From: Flavobacteriales bacterium
GTDB lineage: Bacteria; Bacteroidota; Bacteroidia; Flavobacteriales; Schleiferiaceae
Assembly: GCA_017795025.1 (NCBI GenBank)
Contig: CP051243.1
Location: forward strand, 992,001-1,056,000
Length of the DNA stretch: 64,000 nucleotides
Direction: 5' to 3'
Within the stretch, counting starts at the first letter, position 1; every line of letters starts with the position of its first letter. The translations under genes were made by a program, and so were the position numbers. Below the pieces are notes generated by a model, which searched no databases, was not told where the DNA came from, and saw nothing but the letters and a program-made list of their open reading frames with translations. Of this stretch, positions 17,871 to 28,300 are shown one piece after another.

Positions 17871-18797
17871 ATGAAGGAACGAAGCCCATATAGTCGGGTT
17901 TTGATTGCCCTAGAAGGGGGAATAATGGATGACATGATTTTGCGCTACAGCGCCTACATCCTTTCCCAACTTAGGGTGGACACCATTTACCTGATGCATG
18001 TAACCGAGGATTTGGAGCTTCCCGATGCGATTCGCGAAAAGTACCAGGATATCCTCCCCCCAAAAGAAGAACAGCTCGAAAAGTATTTGCTCGAACTCTA
18101 CCATTATGCTTTTGGCGAGAAAGCGGATTATAAGGTGCAAACAGTGCTGCTCGAAGGCGACACTTTTGATCAACTATTAAGGCAAAGTCATATTAAAGAC
18201 ATCGACTTGCTTATTATGGGGCGCCGCCCAATTGATCGGGATCATCAACTTTTAGGGGCCCGCTTAGCAGAACAAGGGCCTTGCTCCATTCTATTGGTGC
18301 CAGAACAAGCCAATTTAGAGATCAACGAAATTTTCTTGCCTTTGGATTTTAGTCAGCATGGAGAGCTGGCCACCAAATTTAGTTTAGAGCTCGCGCAGCA
18401 CAGCGATGCCGAAGTGCGTGGTATTCACTTTTTTAAACCAGCGCATAGCTATTTAAAAAATGCGGAAGCTGCTCGAGAACTGCGAACAGCCATTAAGGAC
18501 AGTGCTAAAAAGGAATGGATCAACTATAAGAAATGCTTGAACTTACCAGTTAGCTGGACTTGCGAACTGATTGAAAATAGCGGTGAGGCTCCAAATCATG
18601 CCCTCTTCTTAGCCGAACATTTTGGTAGTGACTTAATTGTTATTGCCTCCAAGGGACGCACTGCTTCCGCTTCTGTATTGTTGGGCTCCTTTGCCAAGGA
18701 AGTGGTTCGAAGCAATCGAAAAATCCCTTTGTTGATCTTAAAGAAGAAGCGCGAAAACCTCGATTTCCTAGAGGCTTTAAAAAACCTTTTGGACTAA
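17871..18797 (+). CDS. Universal stress protein (tandem UspA domains), last gene of the V-ATPase operon
   Basis: This 308-residue protein has two UspA-like domains (about 1-145 and 146-290) and a short helical tail. 'YSRVLIALEGGIMDDMILRY' starts domain 1, whose nucleotide motif is degenerate ('MGRRPIDRDHQLLGARL'). Domain 2 has 'IASKGRTASASVLLGSFAKE', which keeps the GxxGx9G(S/T) pattern apart from Ala for the first Gly. It begins 2 nt after atpK and so belongs to the V-ATPase operon. It is not a simple copy of the Usp protein at the other end, because the better nucleotide motif is in the opposite domain. Its stop lies 1 nt from the convergent trkH gene. Confidence 0.88.
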   Translation: MKERSPYSRVLIALEGGIMDDMILRYSAYILSQLRVDTIYLMHVTEDLELPDAIREKYQDILPPKEEQLEKYLLELYHYAFGEKADYKVQTVLLEGDTFDQLLRQSHIKDIDLLIMGRRPIDRDHQLLGARLAEQGPCSILLVPEQANLEINEIFLPLDFSQHGELATKFSLELAQHSDAEVRGIHFFKPAHSYLKNAEAARELRTAIKDSAKKEWINYKKCLNLPVSWTCELIENSGEAPNHALFLAEHFGSDLIVIASKGRTASASVLLGSFAKEVVRSNRKIPLLILKKKRENLDFLEALKNLLD

Positions 18798-18798
18798 A

Positions 18799-20256
18799 TT
18801 ATCGACGTTGCCAGAAGTAAGGCATAAAGAGGATTAAAACGGTAAAGAGTTCCAATCTGCCTAATAGCATTAAAAAGCTTAGGAACAGTTTAGCGCCTTG
18901 CGGCAGATGGGCGAAGTTATCGACCGGGCCAACACTCCCTAAACCGGGACCAATATTACCCAAGGTGGCGGTGACCGAACCGATGGCCGACATGAAATCG
19001 AGGCCAAACATGGACATCACAAAAGCACCGATAAAGAACACGATTAACCAAATCAAAATAAAGGCCGCTACGGTATTCGTAATCCCTTGAGGGACAGCCT
19101 TCTTATTAAACCTTACCGGAATAATCGCATTAGGGTGAATTTGCCGTTTTAACTCTAAAAAGGAATTCTTAATTAAGAGAATATGACGCATCACCTTAAT
19201 GCCCCCAGAGGTACTTCCGGTGGAGCCGCCAGAAAAGAAAAGTACGAAGACCAGGAAGATGGCAAAGTTGGGCCACAGGATGTAATTCTCGGTAATAAAA
19301 CCTGTGGTGGTCATGATGGAGATTACCGTGAAGAACGATCCGCGAATCCCCTCCTCAATGCTGTAATTTTGGAAAATGATTAATACCAGTGCTAGGACGC
19401 TACTAAAAATAAAGGTGTTCCAGGCGTAAACTCTAAATTCTTCATTGCGGAATATTTCCTTTACTCGCCCACTGAAACCCATGTAGAGCAAGGTAAAGTT
19501 CACACCAGCGAAGAACATAAATAGGGTGATAATGTAATGGATGGCCGGAGAGTTAAAGGCGGCGATACTCGCGTCCCGGGTGGAAAATCCTCCGGTGGCC
19601 ATCGTGGCCATGGCGTGGTTTATAGCATCAAACCAACCCATACCTGCAAAGTACAAGGCGATAGCCTCCGCTAGGGTTAGGGCAAAGTAGATAAACCACA
19701 AACGCTTAGCCGTACCCGTAATCCGCGGATGAAGCTTATCGGGGGTAATTCCCGGAGCCTCCGCATTAAAGAGCTGCATCCCACCGACTCCTAAAAGTGG
19801 TAAAATGGCAACCGTTAATACGATAATTCCCATACCCCCAATCCAATGGGTCATGCTTCGCCAAAATAGAATGGAGCGTTCTTGACCTTCAATATCGGTT
19901 AAAATGGTGGCTCCAGTGGTTGTGAAACCACTCACTGTTTCGAAAATGGCATCCACAATATTGGGGATGGCACCACTAAGAGCATAAGGCAAGCTGCCTA
20001 GCATAGACATTGCTATCCAGCCTAAACTCACAATGAGGAATCCATCGCGCTTTCGAACTTCGCGATTCTTATTCTTAATGTTAGCGGAATAAAGAAGCCC
20101 ACCCGTAGCAAAGGTGATTCCGGAGGAAAGTAGCATAGGCCGCCAATCTTCCCCGTAGTATAAGGCTACGCCAAGGGCAATGAGCATCATTAGGGCAACA
20201 ATGCCCAGCAAAGTGCCAATTAAGGCAGCGATCATTCGGGGGTTAAATAGATGCAT
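18799..20256 (-). CDS. trkH: TrkH-family potassium uptake channel subunit
   Basis: This 485-residue membrane protein of the TrkH/KtrB family has four M1-P-M2 repeats. Selectivity-filter-like loops are visible as 'VSGFTTTGATIL', 'MATGGFSTRDASI', 'IMTTTGFITENY' and 'ATLGNIGPGLG', and 'SGGSTGSTSGGIKVMRH' is a strong family signature. It takes up K+ (possibly with Na+ or H+) when partnered with TrkA, encoded 2 nt upstream on the same strand. Its 3' end faces the V-ATPase operon with a 1-nt gap. In Enterococcus hirae a TrkH-type gene, ntpJ, is part of the Na+ V-ATPase operon. Confidence 0.94.
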   Translation of the reverse strand: MHLFNPRMIAALIGTLLGIVALMMLIALGVALYYGEDWRPMLLSSGITFATGGLLYSANIKNKNREVRKRDGFLIVSLGWIAMSMLGSLPYALSGAIPNIVDAIFETVSGFTTTGATILTDIEGQERSILFWRSMTHWIGGMGIIVLTVAILPLLGVGGMQLFNAEAPGITPDKLHPRITGTAKRLWFIYFALTLAEAIALYFAGMGWFDAINHAMATMATGGFSTRDASIAAFNSPAIHYIITLFMFFAGVNFTLLYMGFSGRVKEIFRNEEFRVYAWNTFIFSSVLALVLIIFQNYSIEEGIRGSFFTVISIMTTTGFITENYILWPNFAIFLVFVLFFSGGSTGSTSGGIKVMRHILLIKNSFLELKRQIHPNAIIPVRFNKKAVPQGITNTVAAFILIWLIVFFIGAFVMSMFGLDFMSAIGSVTATLGNIGPGLGSVGPVDNFAHLPQGAKLFLSFLMLLGRLELFTVLILFMPYFWQRR

Positions 20257-20258
20257 GC

Positions 20259-21599
20259 TTAGCGAAAATACCGACTTACCTTTTTAGCACACTCACTTTT
20301 CGCGAAAACAACTACTTTATCGCCCGGTCGAATCACAAAATCACCGGTGGGAATAAGACCTTTATTATTACGGATTACCCCGCCTATTAAGGCTCCTTTG
20401 GGTAAGTCTAAATCGCGAATAGCCTTCTCGGTTACTTTACATTCGTCGCTCACATTAAACTCCATAACTTCTGAGTCAATACCGTGAATGGTGGAAAGCG
20501 TTACAAAGTCGCCCCGACGAATGTAACGGTAGATAAAGTTAGCAGCAGCCAGTTTTTTATTAATCAGACTATCAATACCAATACTCTGGGTAAGCGAGAG
20601 ATACTCAATATTTTCCACCATGGCGATGGTCTTTTTTACGCCACGATCTTTGGCCACTAGGCAGGTAAGCACATTGGTTTCCGAGTTTCCGGTTACCGCT
20701 ACCAAAGCATCGGTATTTTTTAAACCCTCTTGTTCCAGCTTTTCTACATCTGTACCATCAAAGTTGAGCACTAAAATTTCGGGATGCTCACTGGCAATTT
20801 CCTCCGCTTTCTCCGGGTTTTCCTCTACCAGCTTAACGTGGAAGTTTTTACAAAGCTTACGCGCTAAATGTCTACCCGTGCGGCTTCCGCCGATAATCAT
20901 GATATCGTTTATCACGATTTTCCGACGTCCGGTAACTTCCAAAACTTGCTCTACTCCATCGGCATGGGTAATCACAAATAAGTGATCATTTGCTTGAATT
21001 ACGGTATCCCCTTTAGGAATAATGGTTTGTTGATCTCTGCGAATCGCCACCACCACATAATCCCGATTAGGACTCATCTTGGCTACTTCGGCCATTGTCT
21101 TACCAGCAATCGCCGCGTCCTCATCAATGTCTAAACCCAAGAGGTTAATCTTACCGTTCTCAAATTCAATCGATTCGGATGCGGCATTGGTGTTTATGAG
21201 GTGACGCACCTCTCGGGCAGCTAAGGATTCGGGGGAGATCAGCTCATCGATACCCAGCTCACGAATGTTCAATACATCATCGTTAGTGAGGTATTGCATC
21301 TGACTGATTCGGGCAATGGTTTTTTTCGCGCCAAGACGCTTGGCGTAAATAGCACTTAGGATATTGGCTTCTTCTACCGAAGTTACCGATATAAACAAGT
21401 CCGCTTCCGCCACTAAAGCCTTTTGCAAAAGCGCAAAATCCGTTACTTCTCCATATAACGAGATCGCATCAATATTTTGATCCACATTCTGCAATCGGTC
21501 CGGATCATGGTCGATTAGAGTAATGTCGTGCGACTCGCTTGAAAGCCAAGTAGCTAGGTGGGTTCCTACCGCTCCTGCTCCGGCTATAACAATCTTCAT
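20259..21599 (-). CDS. trkA: Trk potassium uptake regulatory subunit TrkA
   Basis: This 446-residue cytoplasmic ring protein gates TrkH. It has two RCK units, each with a Rossmann (TrkA-N) and a TrkA-C part. 'KIVIAGAGAVGTHLATWLS' opens the first NAD(H)/nucleotide site and 'IMIIGGSRTGRHLARKL' the second, around residue 230. The C-terminal 'FVIRPGDKVVVFAKSECAKK' belongs to the last TrkA-C domain. The ATG at 21599 (MKIVIAGAG) was chosen over an in-frame start at 21629, because the Rossmann strand should start at the N-terminus and the longer form would overlap the promoter. trkH follows after 2 nt. Confidence 0.94.
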   Translation of the reverse strand: MKIVIAGAGAVGTHLATWLSSESHDITLIDHDPDRLQNVDQNIDAISLYGEVTDFALLQKALVAEADLFISVTSVEEANILSAIYAKRLGAKKTIARISQMQYLTNDDVLNIRELGIDELISPESLAAREVRHLINTNAASESIEFENGKINLLGLDIDEDAAIAGKTMAEVAKMSPNRDYVVVAIRRDQQTIIPKGDTVIQANDHLFVITHADGVEQVLEVTGRRKIVINDIMIIGGSRTGRHLARKLCKNFHVKLVEENPEKAEEIASEHPEILVLNFDGTDVEKLEQEGLKNTDALVAVTGNSETNVLTCLVAKDRGVKKTIAMVENIEYLSLTQSIGIDSLINKKLAAANFIYRYIRRGDFVTLSTIHGIDSEVMEFNVSDECKVTEKAIRDLDLPKGALIGGVIRNNKGLIPTGDFVIRPGDKVVVFAKSECAKKVSRYFR

Positions 21600-21618
21600 A
21601 AAAAACAGAAATAGAAGG

Positions 21619-21648
21619 CAAATGTACATAGGATTCCCTGCAATCCAA
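21619..21648 (-). promoter_or_regulatory. Predicted trkA-trkH promoter (TTG-N19-TACATTTG)
   Basis: On the minus strand TTG (21648-21646) and TACATTTG (21626-21619) are 19 nt apart and match the Bacteroidota consensus, 19 nt before the trkA ATG. The position supports the shorter trkA start. Confidence 0.6.
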
Positions 21649-21739
21649 GCAGGCTATCTTCCCTAAGACTAATAAGGGAAATGGAAAAATAAAGTTTAGG
21701 GTTTTTGCTGCCAATTATCTCATTAACTTGGCTTTTGAA

Positions 21740-22117
21740 ATGGAGAAGCACAGCCTTACGATTACCGTCGAAGAAGCAGATTTAGACGACCTAAACCATG
21801 TAAACAATGTGGTTTACCTACGTTGGGTGCAAGAGGTCGCGGGAAAGCACTGGTTTAAAAAGGCTGGTAAAGACCTCAGTGTACTTTGGGTGGTTCGAAA
21901 ACATGAAATTGAGTACTTCCAGCCCGCTTTTAAAGGGGATGTGCTAAGCCTAAGCACCTGGGTAGAAAAGATGGAAGGCCTGAGTAGCTTTCGCCGAGTA
22001 GAAATACGTAAGGGCGAAAGTTTAATTTGCAGATGTTTGAGTAACTGGATAATGTTAGATGCTAAAACGATGCGACCTAAACGCATTCCGGCCGAGATTA
22101 GCACTTTGTTTATATAG
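21740..22117 (+). CDS. Acyl-CoA thioesterase, hotdog fold (4HBT/YbgC-like)
   Basis: This 125-residue single hotdog-domain protein is probably a thioesterase that hydrolyses acyl-CoA or acyl-ACP. 'DLDDLNHVNNVVYLRWVQEV' is the YbgC/FadM-type active-site region (D-x-(N/H)-x-H-V-N). 'VRKHEIEYFQPAFKGDVL' and 'CLSNWIMLDAKTMRPKRIP' follow in the family order. The ATG at 21740 was used; a TTG 12 nt upstream would add only four residues. The DUF3667 gene follows 9 nt later on the same strand. The substrate is unknown. Confidence 0.85.
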   Translation: MEKHSLTITVEEADLDDLNHVNNVVYLRWVQEVAGKHWFKKAGKDLSVLWVVRKHEIEYFQPAFKGDVLSLSTWVEKMEGLSSFRRVEIRKGESLICRCLSNWIMLDAKTMRPKRIPAEISTLFI

Positions 22118-22126
22118 CTTTTGAAA

Positions 22127-22879
22127 ATGAAAAACCCCAAATTCAAGGTTCAGAAGGAACGAGAAGTTCGCCGCTACAGCTTGCTAAATGTAGGCTCTTC
22201 GATAATGGATGCCATTAATTTAGAGCATGGACTATTATACACGGTTAAGGAGTTTCTGATTCGGCCTGGACAAAGTACTCGGGCCTATTTAGGGGAAGGT
22301 CGATTGAATTATTTCTCTCCCTTTCGCATGCTGCTTTTAAGCACCGCACTTCTTTTAATTTTAATTCAAAGTGTGGAGCTAGACCAAGAGTTTGAAAAGA
22401 GCTTTTTGCAAGGGGCGAATGCCACTGCAGAGGCTATGAATGATACCGACTCGGAAAAAGCCATGAAAGCCAAAGAGTTAAGTCTTAATATTATGAGCTT
22501 AATTCAGGAATACTTCAATGTTTTCATTTGGCTTTACATCCCCGTTATTAGTTTATTCACATGGCTATTCAATCGTAAATCAGGTTTAAACTACGCCGAG
22601 AACATTGTGTTTAACACCTGCTACACCTCTATCGTAAATCTATTTGCCTTTGTCTTTTTACTTGGCTACCTCGTTGACTTGGGAGGCTTTGGCACCTTAA
22701 TTTACACCCTCTTAAGCCTGGTTTACTTTGTGTGGTATTATCAGGACTTATTTGGTAAATCCTTAATACGCTCGGTCTTTGAGGGAATTATAATGTCGAT
22801 GGTGAGCGCCTTTATTTACTCTTTTGCCTTAGGAATTATTTTTGGAATGGCCTTAGCCAAAGGCTGGATTACGGTTTAA
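22127..22879 (+). CDS. DUF3667 membrane protein
   Basis: This 250-residue protein has a soluble N-terminal part followed by about five membrane helices. 'LLYTVKEFLIRPGQSTRAYL' and 'GRLNYFSPFRMLLLSTALL' match the conserved core of the DUF3667 family of Bacteroidota (RPG...YL.G.R..Y..P). There is no catalytic motif and the function is unknown. The ATG at 22127 was chosen; a TTG two codons earlier is possible. It lies 9 nt after the thioesterase gene, so the two are probably co-transcribed. Its stop overlaps the convergent DUF4294 gene by 4 nt. Confidence 0.8.
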   Translation: MKNPKFKVQKEREVRRYSLLNVGSSIMDAINLEHGLLYTVKEFLIRPGQSTRAYLGEGRLNYFSPFRMLLLSTALLLILIQSVELDQEFEKSFLQGANATAEAMNDTDSEKAMKAKELSLNIMSLIQEYFNVFIWLYIPVISLFTWLFNRKSGLNYAENIVFNTCYTSIVNLFAFVFLLGYLVDLGGFGTLIYTLLSLVYFVWYYQDLFGKSLIRSVFEGIIMSMVSAFIYSFALGIIFGMALAKGWITV

Positions 22880-23550
22880 TCTAAACTTAATATGGGCACC
22901 CGCTCTTGCAATCGACCTTCGATAAAAGCTCTTTGCAAAATTCCTTCTATCAATTTATCCTCCTCATCCTCCTTGGGTAAATAGGGAGTTTTTAAGTCGA
23001 TATGATTAAAATAGGCGACGGTATTCCACCAGAAGGCGTTCCAACCACTGCGGTACTCAGAAATAAGCTCATAGGTCGTAATGCCCGTTTCACGGCTTAC
23101 CAATTTGGATAAAATTTGACCTTCGCTATGGGTGAGTTTTACGATTTCTTCCTCGAAATCGTTACGGATATATTCTTGAAACTCCTTGGTTAGGCGCTTT
23201 CGCTCCCAACGATTTTTCCCTTCGAGTAAAAGGTTAAGGCTATCCAGTTTATTACCAGCAATTACGGCATAAGGGTAAACCTTCATCACCTTTCGTTTTA
23301 GGATAAAATAACGCCGGCGCGCTTCTCTGGAATCAAAACTCGGTTCATCCAGGAGTAATACTTCATCCAAAATTAAAATAGGTACCGTATCACCATCTAC
23401 AATAATCGCATCCATAATATCGGTCCGATTCATGGCTGCGTACTGTACGATACTGTCCTTCAGGCTTTTTCCTTTGGTGGGTTGCGCCAAAAGGGATCCT
23501 GAAATCAGGACCCCAAAAATTACAAATAAGGCAAGCTGCCTTTTAATCAT
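22876..23550 (-). CDS. DUF4294 secreted protein
   Basis: This 224-residue protein has a signal peptide (MIKRQLALFVIFGVLISGS, with cleavage expected around LLAQ). The mature part carries the DUF4294 core: 'DAIIVDGDTVPILILDEV', then 'RRRYFILKRKVMKVYPYA' and 'LKTPYLPKEDEEDKLIEG' near the end. The family is widespread in Bacteroidota and its function is unknown. The ATG at 23550 overlaps the TGA of the biotin carboxylase gene (ATGA), which favours it over an in-frame start 18 nt earlier and indicates co-translation. It is likely periplasmic. Confidence 0.84.
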   Translation of the reverse strand: MIKRQLALFVIFGVLISGSLLAQPTKGKSLKDSIVQYAAMNRTDIMDAIIVDGDTVPILILDEVLLLDEPSFDSREARRRYFILKRKVMKVYPYAVIAGNKLDSLNLLLEGKNRWERKRLTKEFQEYIRNDFEEEIVKLTHSEGQILSKLVSRETGITTYELISEYRSGWNAFWWNTVAYFNHIDLKTPYLPKEDEEDKLIEGILQRAFIEGRLQERVPILSLD

Positions 23551-25031
23551 AAGCGTTTCATTTTCCAATTACTCGGACCTTTATCGGTGCCATTTACGAC
23601 CTCCGCCTTTTTGCCATTATCGGCCATAATTTTAGCCACAATCATCCCAGCAATATCGGCTCCTTCTTCGCTATTCTCTGCATCTAAGAACTCAGGCTTA
23701 AAATGCTTATTCACAAAATGAGTATCAAAGTCACCGGAGATAAAAGCCTCGTGTCTCATTACAAAACGGGCAAATTCCATCGTGGTATGTAAGCCTACGA
23801 TTTTGTAATCGTCAATGGCCCTTAGCATCCGCAGGCGGGCTTCCTCTCGGTCCTTACCGTAAGTTACTAATTTAGAAATCATGGGATCATAGTAAATGGG
23901 GATGTCCATGCCTTCTTCAAAACCATCATCTACCCGCACACCAACTCCATGGGGACGCTTATAAACGCGTAAATTACCAATGTCGGGCATGAAGTTCTCT
24001 CGGGCATTTTCTGCGTAAACCCGCACTTCAATGGAATGTCCGTGGATCTTAAGGTCTTCTTGCGAAAAGCTTAGAGCTTCTCCCCTGGCGACCCGAATTT
24101 GCTCCTTCACTAAATCAATACCCGTAATCATTTCGGTTACCGGATGCTCAACTTGTAAGCGGGTATTCATTTCCATGAAATAGAAGTTATGGCTTTCGTC
24201 CATAATAAACTCTACGGTTCCGGCTCCGAGGTAGTCGCAAGAACGGGCTACATCTACTGCTTTTTGTCCCATTTCCATCCGCAATTCCTCACTTAAGATG
24301 GCGGAGGGCGCTTCTTCGATCACCTTTTGGTGACGACGTTGTACGGAGCATTCTCTTTCGAAAAGGTGTACCCGATTACCATGACTGTCGCAAAGCACTT
24401 GTACTTCGATATGACGAGGAGAGCCTACATATTTCTCAATAAAAACGGCTCCGTTACCAAAGGCGCTTTTTGCCTCAGAAATAGCGCTATGCATTTGCTC
24501 TTCTAGGTCCTCCTCCTTCTCTACAATCCGCATCCCTTTACCACCGCCACCAGCGGAAGCTTTGATTAAAACCGGGAAACCAATCTCTCGACAGATTTTC
24601 ATAGCCTCGACCGGATCTTCTATGGCGCCTTCTGTTCCTGGAACGAGCGGAATCCCAAATTCCCGGGCAGCTTCTTTAGCAGCCAATTTATCGCCCATCA
24701 CCTTCATGGAATGCGCTTTGGGACCAATAAAGCTAATCCCTGCTTCTTCTACCTTTTGAGCAAAGTCACCGTTCTCACTTAAAAACCCGTAACCAGGATG
24801 AATACCATCCACATTTAATTCTTTACAGGCAGCAATAATTTTATCACCTAATAAATACGATTGAGCCGAAGGAGGCGGTCCAAGGTGAACCGCTTCATCA
24901 GCATATTTAACATGAGGGGAGTTTCGGTCGGCATCAGAGTAAACCGCTACGGTTTTGATACCCATTTCGCGGGCCGATTTCATAATGCGTAAAGCAATTT
25001 CGCCGCGATTGGCAACAAGAATCTTGTTCAT
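23547..25031 (-). CDS. accC: Biotin carboxylase subunit of an acyl-CoA carboxylase (AccC/PccA-like)
   Basis: This 494-residue protein has the biotin carboxylase fold: N-terminal domain 'ILVANRGEIALRIMKSAREM', an ATP-grasp domain with glycine-rich loop 'KASAGGGGKGMRIV' (about 159-172), and 'FIEKYVGSPRHIEVQVL', 'FYFMEMNTRLQVEHPVTE' and 'GHSIEVRVYAENARENFMP'. It carboxylates biotin with ATP and bicarbonate. It is longer than E. coli AccC (449), and the extra C-terminal part does not contain a biotin-attachment motif, so a separate carrier protein is needed. No carrier or carboxyltransferase gene is adjacent, so acetyl-CoA versus propionyl-CoA use is open. Confidence 0.93.
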   Translation of the reverse strand: MNKILVANRGEIALRIMKSAREMGIKTVAVYSDADRNSPHVKYADEAVHLGPPPSAQSYLLGDKIIAACKELNVDGIHPGYGFLSENGDFAQKVEEAGISFIGPKAHSMKVMGDKLAAKEAAREFGIPLVPGTEGAIEDPVEAMKICREIGFPVLIKASAGGGGKGMRIVEKEEDLEEQMHSAISEAKSAFGNGAVFIEKYVGSPRHIEVQVLCDSHGNRVHLFERECSVQRRHQKVIEEAPSAILSEELRMEMGQKAVDVARSCDYLGAGTVEFIMDESHNFYFMEMNTRLQVEHPVTEMITGIDLVKEQIRVARGEALSFSQEDLKIHGHSIEVRVYAENARENFMPDIGNLRVYKRPHGVGVRVDDGFEEGMDIPIYYDPMISKLVTYGKDREEARLRMLRAIDDYKIVGLHTTMEFARFVMRHEAFISGDFDTHFVNKHFKPEFLDAENSEEGADIAGMIVAKIMADNGKKAEVVNGTDKGPSNWKMKRL

Positions 25032-25318
25032 GGTTTGATTTAAATCTGTAGCTAAATTACTGCCTAAATAGCAAAAACTAAGTCAAAAATCGCATTAATC
25101 TAGTGGCAGAAGGCAATTGCGAAAAGGAAAATAAGCCTAATCGCACAATAGGTTCGGATGAATGATTTAAAGGGCCTAATGAATCGGAACTGGTGCTTAA
25201 AATATAGAGCATTTTGTACCTTTAAGCTTAAAGCCTTTACACAAGCTTCCTTGCGGACCCTCCTTCAACTCTCTGCCTTTAGCATCCGCAAATCGCTTCA
25301 AGCGCCAGAAATAGAGTC

Positions 25319-28300
25319 ATGAAAAAAGAAGTCATAGCCCTTTATATTGATGATGGTACCTCCGAACCGGTTTTACTAGCTGACTTATTAAATGGCATAA
25401 AGCGATTTAAAGTTCATCTTAATCAAGCCTCTGGACTTGAAGTTGGTATTCAGAAAATACAGCAGGCTTCCTATGATATTATATTCTTTGACCTAAATAC
25501 TAGAGACACCGATCAAGTCCACTCTTTAGAATCGCTGAAAAAATATTTAAAGCGAGAGGCACTGATTGTTATCAGTGATGATCATGACCTTGATCATATG
25601 TACCGTACTTTGGATTATGGCGTACAAGAATATCTCTTTAAGGAGGACCTGCAGATTCGGAGTCTAGAAAAAGCTATCTATTTCTCCTTTAAGCGAAAGA
25701 AAAAGGAAAATCAGATTTATGGCAGTAAACGCAAGTACGAAACCCTTTTCAATATTAACCCCGAAAGTACCGTAATCACTAGGCTTTCTGACGGACAAAT
25801 TCTTTCTGTGAATAACAGTTTCACCCAAACTTTTGGCTGGACCAAAAAAGAATGCGAGGGGAAAACAACGCTTGAACTCGGGCTATGGATCGATTTAGCA
25901 GAACGAGAAAAAGCTCTTGCTTCAATACCGGAAAAAAATCAGGTTAGGAATCTCAAAGCTAATTTGAGGTCGAAATCGGGTCAAATCATTCCTGGGAAAA
26001 TAAGTTTCACTTCTTATGAATTAGATGGCGAAAAGTATTTAGTTGGAATCTTAGTAAATGAAACAAAGGTACAAGCGCAAGAAAAGGCCCTTCGCATTGA
26101 AAAAGAACGATTTAAAACTTTAATAGAAAGTGCACCAGACATTTTCTTTTATAGCAGCAGTTTAAACGCTATCGATTATGTATGTCCGCAAGTAAAGAAG
26201 CATTTGGGTTATGATGCGGATGAGCTTAAGGATTTTGATTATCGCCAACTCCTCACTGAAAAATCGCTGAAGACCTATGATGATTTCAGTTTTACAGAAC
26301 TGTTTAAATCCAAAGCGCACAAGGTTTTCAGACCTTTTGAACTAAAAACGAAAACGGGCAAACTGAAGCAATATGAACTACGGCTCATTCCCGTTAGAGA
26401 CCATGAAACCAATCGGGTCATTTTTGTTCAGGGTATTGCAAGGGACATCACTGAGGAATTGCAAACCCTAGAACTATTAGAAACCAGTCACAAAAAGAAC
26501 CTTGCCTCGCTGGAGGAACTTAAAACTCATCAATATGCCATCGACCAGCACAATATGGTGGTGATAACGGACATTGAAGGAAAGGTGAAATTCGCTAATG
26601 ACAATTTTTGCAAGAAAAGTGGCTACAGCTTAAAAGAACTTCAAGGTAAAACCACAGCCAAACTAAATTCCGGTGTTCACGACCAAGCATATTTCAAAGA
26701 TATGTGGGACACCATTTTAGCAGGCAAAGTGTGGAAAGGCAACATCTGCAACAAGCATAAAGATGGCAGTTTTTATTGGCTTACTACTACCATTATACCC
26801 CGCTATAATAATCAAGGTGATATTGACGAGTTTATTGCATTACGAACGGATATCAGCGAATTAAAAGAAGCAGAACAAAGTTTACGTAATGTCCTAGATA
26901 GCAATCCCCACGAAATATGGTCGGTTAATACCCAATTTGAGCTGCAGTCCTTTAACGAAGTTTTCGGAAAGAACTTTAAGCAATTTTACAACCACAGCCT
27001 AGGGCTAAATAAGAGTATGATCGAAATTGAGGTCTTGCCTCAGGAAGTCTTAAATACTTGGAAGGATCGTTATCAGAAGGCTTTTAAGGGAGACATTCAG
27101 ACCTATAAAGACGTATACCCTATTCCAGGGGAGAAAGGCCAAAAATTCAAATATGTAAATGTTATCGTTTATCCGACTTATTCAAGCAATGGAATAATAA
27201 ATGGTGCCGGCGTGTTCTCTCAAGACATCAGCGAACGCGAAAATGCTAAGGTAGATTTAGAGATTAGCAACAAGCGTCTCGAAAAAGCGCAAACCCAGGC
27301 CAAAATTGGTGATTGGCATTACCACCTCCAAAATCAGTCTTTCTTTTGGTCGGAAAACTTAAATCAAATTTTAGGCTTCCCAGAAGGCTTCGGAAGCCCA
27401 GAAGACGTCCAATCCTTGCTGGGCTCCTTAAGCGAAACCCATCGCGAAACTTTAGTATACGGCTACAACAATACGCTGGCTGGAAAAGGGGATCGGCAGG
27501 TAATCGTGGAATTTGTTCCAGATAGTGGAAAGTGTATTTGGCTAGAATGTAGTTTTAGCCTTGACCTTGACGAGGAAGGACAGCCTTTAATGATTCGCGG
27601 AGTTATACGCGATGTAGATGAGCTAATTCGCTCGCAGATGCGGGAGAATATGCAAAAGAAGCTCTTTATCGAACTTGCTAATAATGGTTCGGAGCTCATC
27701 CGATTAAATTCAACTGATCAGGTATATCAATCCCTCTGTAAGTCCTTATTCCGCTGGTTTGATGAGAAGGTGATTATTCTCACCACGGATGTTAGCAGTA
27801 AGGAGGGAAATGATCGCTTCTCCATCAATCAATATCAAGTTTCGAAGGAATGGCTTAATACATTTAGCTTTTTAGAGGAAGCGGTCCGAAACACCAAAAG
27901 CTTTGAAGCCATTCCAGAAATCAGGCAATCACTAAAAAGCGGGAAGGTTTTTCGTATCACCAAAGAATTTATTCCCCACATCCCCTTTCTCAGTAAAGAA
28001 CTGGCGCATAAACTACTAAAGGCGATGCCAAACTATGACTTAGTGGCTATCGGCTTGTTTTATAAGAATTCACTTAGCGGAAGCTGTTTTGCGCTTTTCC
28101 CAAAAGGCCTACCGGAATCCTATTCTGATGAACTTTTTGAAATTTTAGCCAATCAAGCTAGTGCGGTGATGGATTTGGTGCTCTATCGAAATGAGCTCAA
28201 AGAAAACGCCTTGATATTAAGTCAGGCCTTAGAGGCAGCGGATTCTGCTGTATGGCGTTACGATTTTACCAGCGACGACTTTACAGGTGATTCTAAGTTG

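Noticed and set aside
20620-20985. A 121-codon plus-strand frame inside trkA
   Set aside because: Antisense to the TrkA Rossmann repeats, with Ser/Thr-rich low-complexity composition; no independent signals.
25032-25318. A small RNA or gene in the 287-nt gap before the PAS gene
   Set aside because: I found no promoter pair, hairpin with T-run or convincing small frame; it is probably leader and promoter sequence.
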